NCBI GenBank assembly: GCA_051893555.1 | Contig: JBJFHL010000006.1 | Location: 1 to 64,000, forward strand | Source: RGIG7179 sp051893555 | GTDB lineage: Bacteria > Bacillota > Clostridia > Peptostreptococcales > Anaerovoracaceae | Direction: 5' to 3' | DNA length: 64,000 bases | Shown: positions 14,759-21,585 of the stretch, piece by piece | How the letters are laid out: every line of letters starts with the position of its first letter | Numbering within the stretch: the first letter of the stretch is position 1 | The notes under the pieces: model-generated | Database searches by the model: none | What the model was told of the DNA's origin: nothing | Seen by the model: only the letters and a program-made list of their open reading frames with translations | Made by a program: the position numbers and the translations under genes

Positions 14759-16060
14759 TTATTTCGTAGTAGCGTCGTACAGAGCTTCAGCGTTATCCCA
14801 TTCCTTGATGATTTCAGGGATTACCTTGTACAGGTCGCCTACGATTGCATAGTCAGCAACTTCCATGATCGGAGCATCCGGATCCTTGTTGATCGCAACG
14901 ATGCAGTTGGAAGTCTGCATACCAGCCAGGTGCTGAATTGCACCGGAGATACCGCATGCAAAGTAGATTTCAGGCTTTACAGTGGTACCGGTCTGGCCTA
15001 CCTGGTGGGAGTGATCGATCCAGCCAGCATCTACTGCTGCACGGGAAGAACCAACTACGCCGCCAACCTTGTCAGCGAATTCCTTCATCAGTTCGAAACC
15101 GGAAGCATCGCCCAGACCACGTCCGCCGGAGCAGATGATCTTAGCGTCAGTCAGGGATACCATTTCCTTCATGGATTTTACGATATCCTTGATTTCGATT
15201 CTGATATCGGAAGCCTTGATGTCCGGCTTAACATTTACGATTTCACCGGTAGCACCAGGAACTCTTTCCTGCTTCTGCATTACGCCAGGTCTTACCGTGG
15301 ACATCTGCGGTCTGGTCTTCGGGCAGATGATGGTAGCCATCAGGTTACCGCCGAATGCCGGACGAGTCTGCTTGATTCCGGTGGATGGATCGTTCGGATC
15401 CAGCGTGGAAGTGTCCAGAGTGGTGTTTGCCTTTGCGAATTCGATGTACTTGGAAACCTTAACGTCCAGGTGTGTACAGTCAGCAGTCAGACCGGTGTTG
15501 CATCTTGCAGCGATACGAGGTGCGAAGTCACGGCCGATGTGGGTAGCACCGTACAGAACGATTTCAGGCTTGTATTCGTCGATCAGCTGCTTCATAACCT
15601 TGGTGTAACCGTCGGTGGTGTAGTTTTCCAGTAATGGATCCTGTACCATGTAAACCTTTTCTGCACCATATTCGAAGCATTCCTGAGCCAGGTGGTCGAT
15701 GTTGTTACCGATCAGTACTGCGCAGATCTGGGTATCATCGCTGATATCCTTTGCCAGCTTCTTACCTTCGCCCAGCAGTTCCAGAGCTACGTTCTGGATC
15801 TTGCCCTGTCTCTGTTCTGCAAATACCCAGATGTGCTTGTATGCGGACAGGTCAACAGCAGCTTCCTGCTTCTTTTCCTGGATTGCACCAAACTTACAAG
15901 CGGTTAAGCACTGGTTACAGAAGGAGCACTTTGCATTAACTTTTGCAACCTTACCCAGCTTGTTGCCATCATAAGGTTCGAATTCGAAGGCATCATACGG
16001 ACAGGATTTAAAGCACAGTCCGCAGCCAATACATTTTTCTTTTAAAATTTCAATAGCCAT
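14759..16060 (-). CDS. etfA: Electron transfer flavoprotein alpha subunit with N-terminal 2[4Fe-4S] ferredoxin domain
   Basis: 433 residues. The first ~60 carry eight cysteines in two CxxCxxCxxxC clusters (Cys10/13/16/20 and Cys45/48/51/55), a bacterial ferredoxin domain. The rest is a standard EtfA with the FAD-binding C-terminal part (GRGLGDA, SRAAVDAGW, HSHQVGQTGTTVKPEIY, CGISGAIQH and the VAINKDPDAPI end). Ferredoxin-fused EtfA is known from the bifurcating caffeyl-CoA reductase CarE of Acetobacterium woodii. With EtfB and the acyl-CoA dehydrogenase upstream it probably forms a soluble complex coupling NADH oxidation to acyl-CoA and ferredoxin reduction. Strongly biased codons suggest high expression. 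Confidence 0.95.
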   Translation of the reverse strand: MAIEILKEKCIGCGLCFKSCPYDAFEFEPYDGNKLGKVAKVNAKCSFCNQCLTACKFGAIQEKKQEAAVDLSAYKHIWVFAEQRQGKIQNVALELLGEGKKLAKDISDDTQICAVLIGNNIDHLAQECFEYGAEKVYMVQDPLLENYTTDGYTKVMKQLIDEYKPEIVLYGATHIGRDFAPRIAARCNTGLTADCTHLDVKVSKYIEFAKANTTLDTSTLDPNDPSTGIKQTRPAFGGNLMATIICPKTRPQMSTVRPGVMQKQERVPGATGEIVNVKPDIKASDIRIEIKDIVKSMKEMVSLTDAKIICSGGRGLGDASGFELMKEFADKVGGVVGSSRAAVDAGWIDHSHQVGQTGTTVKPEIYFACGISGAIQHLAGMQTSNCIVAINKDPDAPIMEVADYAIVGDLYKVIPEIIKEWDNAEALYDATTK

Positions 16061-16075
16061 TGTATTTCCTCCTAA

Positions 16076-16882
16076 TTAGATGATGTGCTTACCCTTAAGC
16101 TGAATTAACAGATTCTTAGCCTGTTCGTTTTCAGTATCTCCAGCGACTTTCTGGCCAGGAGCCTTCGGAGCCGGTGTGAAGGATCTGAATACGTTTGTCG
16201 GGGAAGCTTCCAGACCAACCTTGGTCAGGTCAACTTCGATATCCTTTGCGTTCCAGACTTTGATGTCCTTTGCGCCGAAGATACCCTTCATGTGCATGTA
16301 TCTAGGCTCGTTTAATTCCTTGATCGCGGTCAGCATGCAAGGAGTCTGCAGGTGAATCAGTTCATAACCGTCTTCCAGCTGTCTCTTTACGGTGATGTCC
16401 TTCATGTTGTCTGCAATTTCGAATTCTTCTACGTAAGTAACCTGCGGCAGATCCAGCTTTTCAGCGATCTGCGGACCAACCTGTGCGGTATCTCCGTCGA
16501 TCGCCTGACGACCGGCAAAGATCAGGTCAGCAGGGCCGTTTTCCTTTTCCCACTTGCGTACAGCAGCTTCCAGCGTGTTGGAAGTAGCCCAGGTATCGGA
16601 ACCGCCGACTGCTCTGTCGGATACCAGGATACCTTCGTCTGCACCCTTCGCAATACATTCGAATAATAAGTCGCTTGCCTGCGGAGGTCCCATGGAGATA
16701 ACGGTGATATGAGTATCAGGATGCTTATCCTTGATTCTTAAAGCTTCTTCCAGAGCGTTCGCATCGTCGTGGTTCAGAATGGATGGAACACCGTCTCTGA
16801 TTAATGTTCCTGTCTTAGGGTTAATCTTGATAACGTTTGTATCAGGAACCTGTTTTGCACATACAATAATGTTAAATGCCAT
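16076..16882 (-). CDS. etfB: Electron transfer flavoprotein beta subunit
   Basis: 268 residues from the ATG at 16880-16882 (MAFNIIVCAKQVPDT), with AGGAGG eight bases upstream. The opening strand and KQVPDT loop, the DANALEEALR segment and the GRQAIDGDTAQVGPQIAE motif are classical EtfB. In bifurcating complexes EtfB carries the bifurcating FAD and binds NADH. It lies 15 bp before etfA and 20 bp after the acyl-CoA dehydrogenase gene, so the three form one operon. Confidence 0.96.
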   Translation of the reverse strand: MAFNIIVCAKQVPDTNVIKINPKTGTLIRDGVPSILNHDDANALEEALRIKDKHPDTHITVISMGPPQASDLLFECIAKGADEGILVSDRAVGGSDTWATSNTLEAAVRKWEKENGPADLIFAGRQAIDGDTAQVGPQIAEKLDLPQVTYVEEFEIADNMKDITVKRQLEDGYELIHLQTPCMLTAIKELNEPRYMHMKGIFGAKDIKVWNAKDIEVDLTKVGLEASPTNVFRSFTPAPKAPGQKVAGDTENEQAKNLLIQLKGKHII

Positions 16883-16902
16883 TTCAATTTCCTCCTGCAA
16901 TC

Positions 16903-18045
16903 TTATTTCTTGAAAGTCTTACCAGCGATTACCATTCTCTGAACTTCAGAAGTACCTTCGTAGATTTCGGTAATCTTAGCGTCTCTCATCATTCTTTCAA
17001 CCGGATAATCCTTGGTGTAGCCGTATCCGCCGTGGTACTGTACGCACTTGGTAGTTACAGCCATTGCAGTTTCAGCAGCGTATAACTTAGCCATTGCAGC
17101 AGCTTCGCCATAAGCCATGTGCTTATCCTTCATGTCAGCAGCTCTGTAAACCAGCAGTCTTGCAGCTTCGATTCTGGTCTTCAGGTCAGCCATTTCGAAC
17201 TGCAGAGCCTGGAACTGGGACAGCTTCTTGCCAAACTGTTTTCTTGCGTTCATGTATTCAACGGTTACGTCGAATGCACCCTGTGCGATACCCAGAGCCT
17301 GGGAAGCGATACCGATACGGCCGCCGTCCAGAGTGGACATTGCAACCTTGAAGCCGTCGCCAACCTGACCTAACAGTCTGTCAGCAGGGATTTCGCAGTT
17401 CTGGAAAATCAGTTCGGTCGTGGAGGATGCGCAGATACCCATCTTATCTTCGGTCTTACCGATGGAGAATCCAGGGTCGCCCTTTTCTACGATGAATGCG
17501 GAAATTCCGTGGTTGCCCTTCTTCTTGTCAGTCATAGCCATTACAACGAATACGTCAGCATATCCGCCGTTGGTGATAAATACCTTGGCACCGTTCAGGA
17601 TCCACTTGTCGCCAACCAGTTCTGCTCTGGTCTGCTGACCGGAAGCGTCAGTACCTGCGTTTGGTTCGGTCAGACCGAATGCACCCAGCTTCTTGCCGCT
17701 TAATAAGTCAGGCAGATATTTCTGCTTCTGTTCTTCATTACCCCAGTTGAAGATAGGCCAGCAGCAGAGGGAAGTGTGTGCGGAGCAGATAACGCCTGTG
17801 GATGCACATACTCTGGATAATTCTTCTACAGTGATTGCGTAGGAAATGTGGTCACCGCCCATTCCACCGTATTCGGTAGGGAACGGAATACCTAACAGGC
17901 CGAATTTGGCCATTTTTTCTACAGTTTCAACAGGGAATCTGTGTTCCTTGTCGATATCTGCAGCTAACGGTTCAACTTCGTTCGTGGCAAAGTCTCTTAC
18001 CATTTTTCTTACGAATTCTTGTTCCTTCGTTAGTTGAAAATTCAT
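16903..18045 (-). CDS. Acyl-CoA dehydrogenase (butyryl/aryl-acrylyl-CoA dehydrogenase type)
   Basis: 380 residues, full length for short-chain acyl-CoA dehydrogenases. Visible are the FAD/substrate loop FGLTEPNAGTDAS (around 124-136), WILNGAKVFITNGGYAD, the RKQFGKKLSQFQALQF helix and the C-terminal QYHGGYGYTKDYPVERMMRDAKITEIYEG cluster in parts, whose glutamate near residue 363 is the catalytic base. With EtfBA it would reduce a 2-enoyl-CoA (crotonyl-, acrylyl- or arylacrylyl-CoA) in fermentation. Crt/Hbd/Thl genes are not alongside, so the substrate is open. It heads the operon, behind a promoter overlapping a Rex-like site, with GGAGG before the ATG. Confidence 0.93.
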   Translation of the reverse strand: MNFQLTKEQEFVRKMVRDFATNEVEPLAADIDKEHRFPVETVEKMAKFGLLGIPFPTEYGGMGGDHISYAITVEELSRVCASTGVICSAHTSLCCWPIFNWGNEEQKQKYLPDLLSGKKLGAFGLTEPNAGTDASGQQTRAELVGDKWILNGAKVFITNGGYADVFVVMAMTDKKKGNHGISAFIVEKGDPGFSIGKTEDKMGICASSTTELIFQNCEIPADRLLGQVGDGFKVAMSTLDGGRIGIASQALGIAQGAFDVTVEYMNARKQFGKKLSQFQALQFEMADLKTRIEAARLLVYRAADMKDKHMAYGEAAAMAKLYAAETAMAVTTKCVQYHGGYGYTKDYPVERMMRDAKITEIYEGTSEVQRMVIAGKTFKK

Positions 18046-18141
18046 TTAAATGCCTCCTTAAATTATAATAACGGGTCCAGTATGCGGAACCGTATTTCTG
18101 ACCTGTGTTACTCACATAAAGTCATAACAACATACAATAAT

Positions 18142-18173
18142 ATTAAACCACTTTTTTGTTAATATTGCAACAA
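18142..18173 (-). promoter_or_regulatory. Promoter of acd-etfBA with overlapping Rex-like operator
   Basis: On the minus strand TTGCAA (-35, 18165-18170) and TTTAAT (-10, 18142-18147) are spaced 17 bp. The plus-strand 18-mer at 18156-18173, TTGTTAA-TATT-GCAACAA, matches the Rex consensus TTGTTAANNNNTTAACAA at all but two fixed positions and covers the -35. Rex represses fermentative genes until NADH/NAD+ rises. Confidence 0.55.
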
Positions 18174-18277
18174 AATTTTGTCCTTTCCGGGCACAAAAAG
18201 TCGAAAAAAATTCCCCCTCTGCCCCAAAACGGACCGGGAGAAAACATTTTGTGAAAAAACACGAAAATAATGAAAAA

Positions 18278-18958
18278 TCATCGTTCTCCCGACACCTTCG
18301 GTGCCATCTCCCGCAGGGTCTTTTTTTCAATGCGGCAGACCTGAACCTGAGAGATTCCCAGCATGTCTGCCACCTGCTGCTGGGTATAGTCCTTATAATA
18401 ACGCAGCACGATCACCTGGCGTGCCCGGGGCTCCAGAGATGCCACTGCGCTGGCCAGATCGATCCTGGCGATATCCTGCTCTTCCCGGTCGGTCCACATG
18501 GCTGCATCGGTTTCAGCAGCGATCCCGTCCACATCCTGCATGTTTTTCAGCACATCGGACGCCTGACAGGCTTCCAGCACCCGGTCTGCCGTCAGTCCTG
18601 TCATCTCCGCAAGCTGGGTTAGATGGGGCGACACTCCGTACTGTTTGAGGAAATCGCTCTCCGCGCGCCGCACCAATGCCGCATCGGCTTTCAGGCTGCG
18701 GCTCATTTTCACGCTGCCCTGATCCCGGATCTGTGACCGGATCTCTCCGGCGATCATGGGTACCGCATAAGTCGAAAACTGCAGCCCGCGTTCTTCCTCA
18801 AACCGCTGTGCAGCCTTCAGCAGACCGATATAACCGATCTGTATCAGATCATCCGGCTCTTCTCCATATGTTCTGGCAAGCCGCATAGCCACAGACTTCA
18901 CCAGCCCGCCGTGCTTTTCCACCACAGCTTCCAGTTCTTCTTTTGTCCGAACGCCCAT
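18278..18958 (-). CDS. sigF: RNA polymerase sporulation sigma factor SigF (SpoIIAC)
   Basis: 226 residues with sigma regions 2 (DLIQIGYIGLLKAAQRFEEERG, then FSTYAVPMIAGEIR), 3 (SVKMSRSLK and a helix-turn-helix) and 4 (LEPRARQVIVLRYYKDYTQQQVADMLGISQVQVCRIEKK). This is the first forespore-specific sigma factor, held inactive by SpoIIAB until SpoIIAA frees it. Its ATG lies one base after the spoIIAB stop codon, so it is the coupled last gene of spoIIAA-spoIIAB-sigF. It in turn drives sigG and early forespore genes. Confidence 0.96.
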   Translation of the reverse strand: MGVRTKEELEAVVEKHGGLVKSVAMRLARTYGEEPDDLIQIGYIGLLKAAQRFEEERGLQFSTYAVPMIAGEIRSQIRDQGSVKMSRSLKADAALVRRAESDFLKQYGVSPHLTQLAEMTGLTADRVLEACQASDVLKNMQDVDGIAAETDAAMWTDREEQDIARIDLASAVASLEPRARQVIVLRYYKDYTQQQVADMLGISQVQVCRIEKKTLREMAPKVSGER

Positions 18959-18959
18959 A

Positions 18960-19397
18960 TCAGATTCCGCAATATGTATCCAGTTTCTTGATCATGGTTA
19001 CAGTGGTCCCCTCTCCCGGACGGCTGTCCACCCTGATCTTGTCCATGAAGCTTTCCATAACGGTGAATCCCATACCGGAACAGTTTTCTCCCGTGTCGGT
19101 GGTGTACATGGGTTCCATGGCCCTGGCGATGTTTTCAATTCCCACACCACGATCTGCCACACGGATCATGATCGTATCCCTGGCGGGCATCATGAATTCC
19201 AGGCTCATGTCTCCCTTGATCTCGCCGGGATATGCATGAAGTGCCACATTGCTCACTGCCTCAGATACTGCCGTTTTTATCTCTGTCAGTTCGTCCACCG
19301 TGGGGTCCATCTCCGCTGCATAGGCGCCTGCCACAGCTCTGGCAAGGCTCTGGCTCTCCAGTGTTCCTTCCAGCTGTACCTTCATCTTTCTTTCCAT
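18960..19397 (-). CDS. spoIIAB: Anti-sigma F factor SpoIIAB
   Basis: 145 residues from the ATG at 19395-19397, which overlaps the spoIIAA stop (TGATG); a GTG two codons upstream is an alternative. GHKL-type serine kinase: N box EAVSNVALHAYPG, G1 box RVADRGVGIENI, G2 box GMGFTVMESFMD. It binds sigma F as a dimer with ATP and phosphorylates SpoIIAA on serine, forming the switch that restricts sigma F activity to the forespore. AGAGGTG lies upstream. Confidence 0.96.
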   Translation of the reverse strand: MERKMKVQLEGTLESQSLARAVAGAYAAEMDPTVDELTEIKTAVSEAVSNVALHAYPGEIKGDMSLEFMMPARDTIMIRVADRGVGIENIARAMEPMYTTDTGENCSGMGFTVMESFMDKIRVDSRPGEGTTVTMIKKLDTYCGI

Positions 19398-19795
19398 CAG
19401 CACACCTCTTTTCCGTGCAAATATGCGACCGCATCTTCTTTCGTTTCCGTATATTTCATCAGAGAAAAAATCCCTGCCATATGCAGAATGCTGTAGATCT
19501 TCTGGCTGCAGCCTGCGAGAACTACTCTGCCGCCGACGGAGTGGGCAGTGCCGGCGGCGATGTCAGCGCCGGTTTCTGCGGCGGCCTGCAGCCGTTTGTA
19601 TCTGCCCAGCACAACGCCGATCCCCGCGCTGTCCATAAATGTCACTCTGCTGAAGTCGAAGATCAGGTGTTTCGCTCCGTACCTGTCCATTGTATCGTCG
19701 ATCTCACTGCGCACTTTCGCTGCCGCATGATGATCCAGTTCTCCCATGAGCTGTGCGGTCAGTGTGTCTCCGGTCATCTCATAAATGATCTCCAT
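19397..19795 (-). CDS. spoIIAA: Anti-sigma F factor antagonist SpoIIAA
   Basis: 132 residues from the ATG at 19793-19795, with GGAGGG upstream; the longer open frame lacks a Shine-Dalgarno. STAS-domain anti-anti-sigma factor: GELDHH at the start of the domain, and Ser56 in the FMDSAGIGVVLGRY motif is the residue phosphorylated by SpoIIAB. It is about 15 residues longer than Bacillus SpoIIAA because of an Ala/Gly-rich insertion (around residues 72-88). It is the first gene of the spoIIA operon, behind the Spo0A-box region. Confidence 0.95.
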   Translation of the reverse strand: MEIIYEMTGDTLTAQLMGELDHHAAAKVRSEIDDTMDRYGAKHLIFDFSRVTFMDSAGIGVVLGRYKRLQAAAETGADIAAGTAHSVGGRVVLAGCSQKIYSILHMAGIFSLMKYTETKEDAVAYLHGKEVC

Positions 19796-19914
19796 TCTTT
19801 TTTCCCTCCTTTTCCCGGTCTGCAGGGGCGGACGGTTCCGAACGGCCATTCTGCCTCGGACGGTTCCGGACAGCCCGGCCATATTACTTTGGACGGCCCA
19901 CTACCCCAGCCTTT

Positions 19915-19943
19915 ATTCTATCACTTTGAGACATGCATGTCTT
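19915..19943 (-). promoter_or_regulatory. Candidate spoIIA promoter
   Basis: On the minus strand AAGACA (19938-19943) and TAGAAT (19915-19920) are spaced 17 bp, about 120 bp before spoIIAA and just downstream of the Spo0A-like boxes. The weak -35 fits an activator-dependent promoter. A 14-bp perfect palindrome AGACATGCATGTCT (19929-19942) fills much of the spacer. A sigma-H-like pair (AGGATAC 20037-20043, GAAATT 20018-20023, 13 bp apart) is an alternative further upstream. Confidence 0.4.
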
Positions 19944-19953
19944 TGGGAGGTTC

Positions 19954-20059
19954 TGTCGAAAGCGCACTAGTTTTGTCGGCGGGATTACGCTGAAAGACGG
20001 GCTGTCGAATTCTGTCGAATTTCGCCGAATTATGTTGTATCCTGTCGCACTATGTCGCT
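19954..20059. promoter_or_regulatory. Cluster of Spo0A boxes upstream of spoIIA
   Basis: Exact TGTCGAA boxes occur on the plus strand at 19954-19960, 20003-20009 and 20013-20019. Near matches lie at 20023-20029 (CGCCGAA), 20043-20049 (TGTCGCA), 20053-20059 (TGTCGCT) and 19974-19980 (TGTCGGC). Five of them are phased at exactly 10-bp steps, the spacing used by Spo0A dimers. All lie upstream of the candidate promoter at 19915-19943. The remaining sequence to 20467 is A/T-rich with no gene seen. Confidence 0.75.
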
Positions 20060-20342
20060 TCCCTTCAAAATCCTTTCTTTCCGATTGTCGGATTCATTCC
20101 CATAGTGTTGGTTAGTCCATTCTAACTCATCCATATTGAAGTAAAAATCACAAAAAAGGGTGATCGGTCTCTCCGGTTTAAAGCTGTTTTATGATAAAAA
20201 TGCAGTTTTTTTCGATTAATATCGTATTTTCCTCTGTTTTTTCTCTCTTACAGCGGATTTTAATCAACCTTTTTTTGATTTTTTTATTATTTTTGGATGA
20301 ATTCACGGGGCCAATGAACTGCGGCATTCGGTCTGAAGGTCT

Positions 20343-20380
20343 GATCAAACCCTTCCGATCAAATCCTTCCGATCAAACCC
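20343..20380. repeat. Short 14-bp tandem repeat (GATCAAACCCTTCC, 2.6 copies)
   Basis: GATCAAA recurs at 20343, 20357 and 20371 with a 14-bp period, upstream of the second PD-(D/E)XK-like gene. Non-coding. Confidence 0.7.
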
Positions 20381-20467
20381 TGTGGACAATATATGTTCCC
20401 TTATATAAAAATTGTTTACAAATTATTAAAAATATGGTAAATATGTAATAGAAAGGAGCGTTAAATT

Positions 20468-21370
20468 ATGGATTTTAAAGAAATTACAGAAAGACAAATG
20501 GAGACGGAGCGTTTCCTTCTGCAGTCCTTCAGAGAACGGCTTGAAGCATGTCCTCCGGGATATCTGAACTGCAAATCAGACAGCCACGGGCGTCTCCGAT
20601 ATTACCACATACTTCCCGGAGATCCGAAATCTTATTATCTTAACCGGCAGATGACACCTCTCATCCATGAACTGAAATATAAACGCCTGCTTCAGGAAAT
20701 CATCAAAAGGCTGGAGCAGAATTTGAAAGCCCGTGAAAAATATCTGAAAGCCTATGCACCCTTCGATTATGCCAGCATCTGCAAACAGCTTCCAAAAGCC
20801 TACCAGAATGCAGACATTCCTTATGAGGATGCCGACCTGTGGACAACCCTGCAGGGAACATCGCAGCAGACATTGCAGCCGGACGGAACGCCCCACTTCA
20901 CGCAGTCCGAAAACCCCTATCACAGAGACCAGCTGATCCATAAGACCACGTTTGGCCTGCTGACCCGGACGAAAGCCGAAGCCTCTGTCGCAGAACTTCT
21001 CTACGGTAGCGGGCTGTCATTCCACTACGAAAAGAAGCTGATGCTGCAGGATGAAAACGGGACGCCGAAAATCCGCTATCCGGACTTTACGATTCCGATC
21101 GCACCCTGGCTGGACTATTATATGGAATATGATGGCATGTATCAGGATGAAACCTATCGGAAACGTCACGAGGAAACATTGCGGCTCTATCATCTCAACG
21201 GAATCTACCCGCCAAAAAACCTGATTATTCTTATGGAAGGCCCCGACGGTGCTTTCCACGCCGACAGCATATTGCAGACCATCGAAGGTGTCCTGGTTCC
21301 CCTCTGCACCAGGTATTCTTCCTCTCGGCACATCAGTGCGACTTCGCAAAATCCACGTTCCCGACCTTAA
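20468..21370 (+). CDS. Hypothetical protein with PD-(D/E)XK-like nuclease core (paralogue of 9359-10207)
   Basis: 300 residues with AAAGGAG upstream. The N-terminus is a helical, Lys/Glu-rich coiled-coil-like part (residues 60-95). The core is Glu171 in RTKAEASVAELLYGSG, the strand RYPDFTIP with Asp206, and Glu220 in YYMEYDGM, followed by a basic helix (YRKRHEETLRLY). This is the same layout as the protein at 9359-10207 although overall identity is low. The last ~18 residues (from about CTRYSSS) are encoded partly by a 30-bp tandem repeat and look unselected, so the original stop may have been lost. Function unknown; a DNase-type activity is only inferred. Confidence 0.62.
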   Translation: MDFKEITERQMETERFLLQSFRERLEACPPGYLNCKSDSHGRLRYYHILPGDPKSYYLNRQMTPLIHELKYKRLLQEIIKRLEQNLKAREKYLKAYAPFDYASICKQLPKAYQNADIPYEDADLWTTLQGTSQQTLQPDGTPHFTQSENPYHRDQLIHKTTFGLLTRTKAEASVAELLYGSGLSFHYEKKLMLQDENGTPKIRYPDFTIPIAPWLDYYMEYDGMYQDETYRKRHEETLRLYHLNGIYPPKNLIILMEGPDGAFHADSILQTIEGVLVPLCTRYSSSRHISATSQNPRSRP

Positions 21371-21418
21371 CGGCACGTCCGGCGCTACCCACGTTCCCGA
21401 CCTTAACGGCACGTCCGG
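21353..21418. repeat. 30-bp direct repeat pair at the 3' end of the nuclease-like gene
   Basis: Two identical 30-base copies (21353-21382 and 21389-21418) starting CCACGTTCCCGACC, separated by 6 bp. The stop codon at 21368-21370 lies in the first copy. Confidence 0.85.
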
Positions 21419-21425
21419 TGAAGTG

Positions 21426-21485
21426 CGGTGTTGGCGGATCGGTGTCGGCGGTTTGGTGTTGGCGGATCGGTGTTGGCGAATCGGC
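21426..21485. repeat. GGTGTTGGCG(G/A)ATC tandem-like repeats
   Basis: GTGTTGGCGGATCGG or close variants recur at about 21428, 21456 and 21470, following directly on the 30-bp repeats. Non-coding. Confidence 0.65.
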
Positions 21486-21530
21486 AAAAAAAACACACTG
21501 GCCTGCAAACATTTGCATCACCAGTGTGTG
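21486..21530 (-). terminator. Terminator of the MATE-iscS-thiI operon
   Basis: On the minus strand ACACACTGG and CCAGTGTGT form the stem with an inner GCAAA/TTTGC step, followed by eight T. It is preceded by the end of thiI. Confidence 0.88.
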
Positions 21531-21585
21531 TACTTTTCGCTCTTGCTTTCGCTTTCTCGCTGCCGCGCTCGCTTTCTCCCGCTCC

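Noticed and set aside
20018..20043. Sigma-H-like promoter (AGGATAC, 13 bp, GAAATT) for spoIIA
   Set aside because: Not listed as a feature: spacing is one short of the usual, it lies inside the Spo0A boxes and would give a 215-base leader. Kept only as an alternative in the promoter entry.
20191..20448. Hydrophobic 85-codon frame upstream of the second nuclease-like gene
   Set aside because: Poly-T-rich DNA gives Phe/Leu runs by chance, no ribosome binding site, and the end crosses a tandem repeat.
21353..21418. 30-bp repeat pair considered as a minimal CRISPR
   Set aside because: Only a 6-bp gap separates the copies, the first overlaps a coding end, and no cas genes are near.
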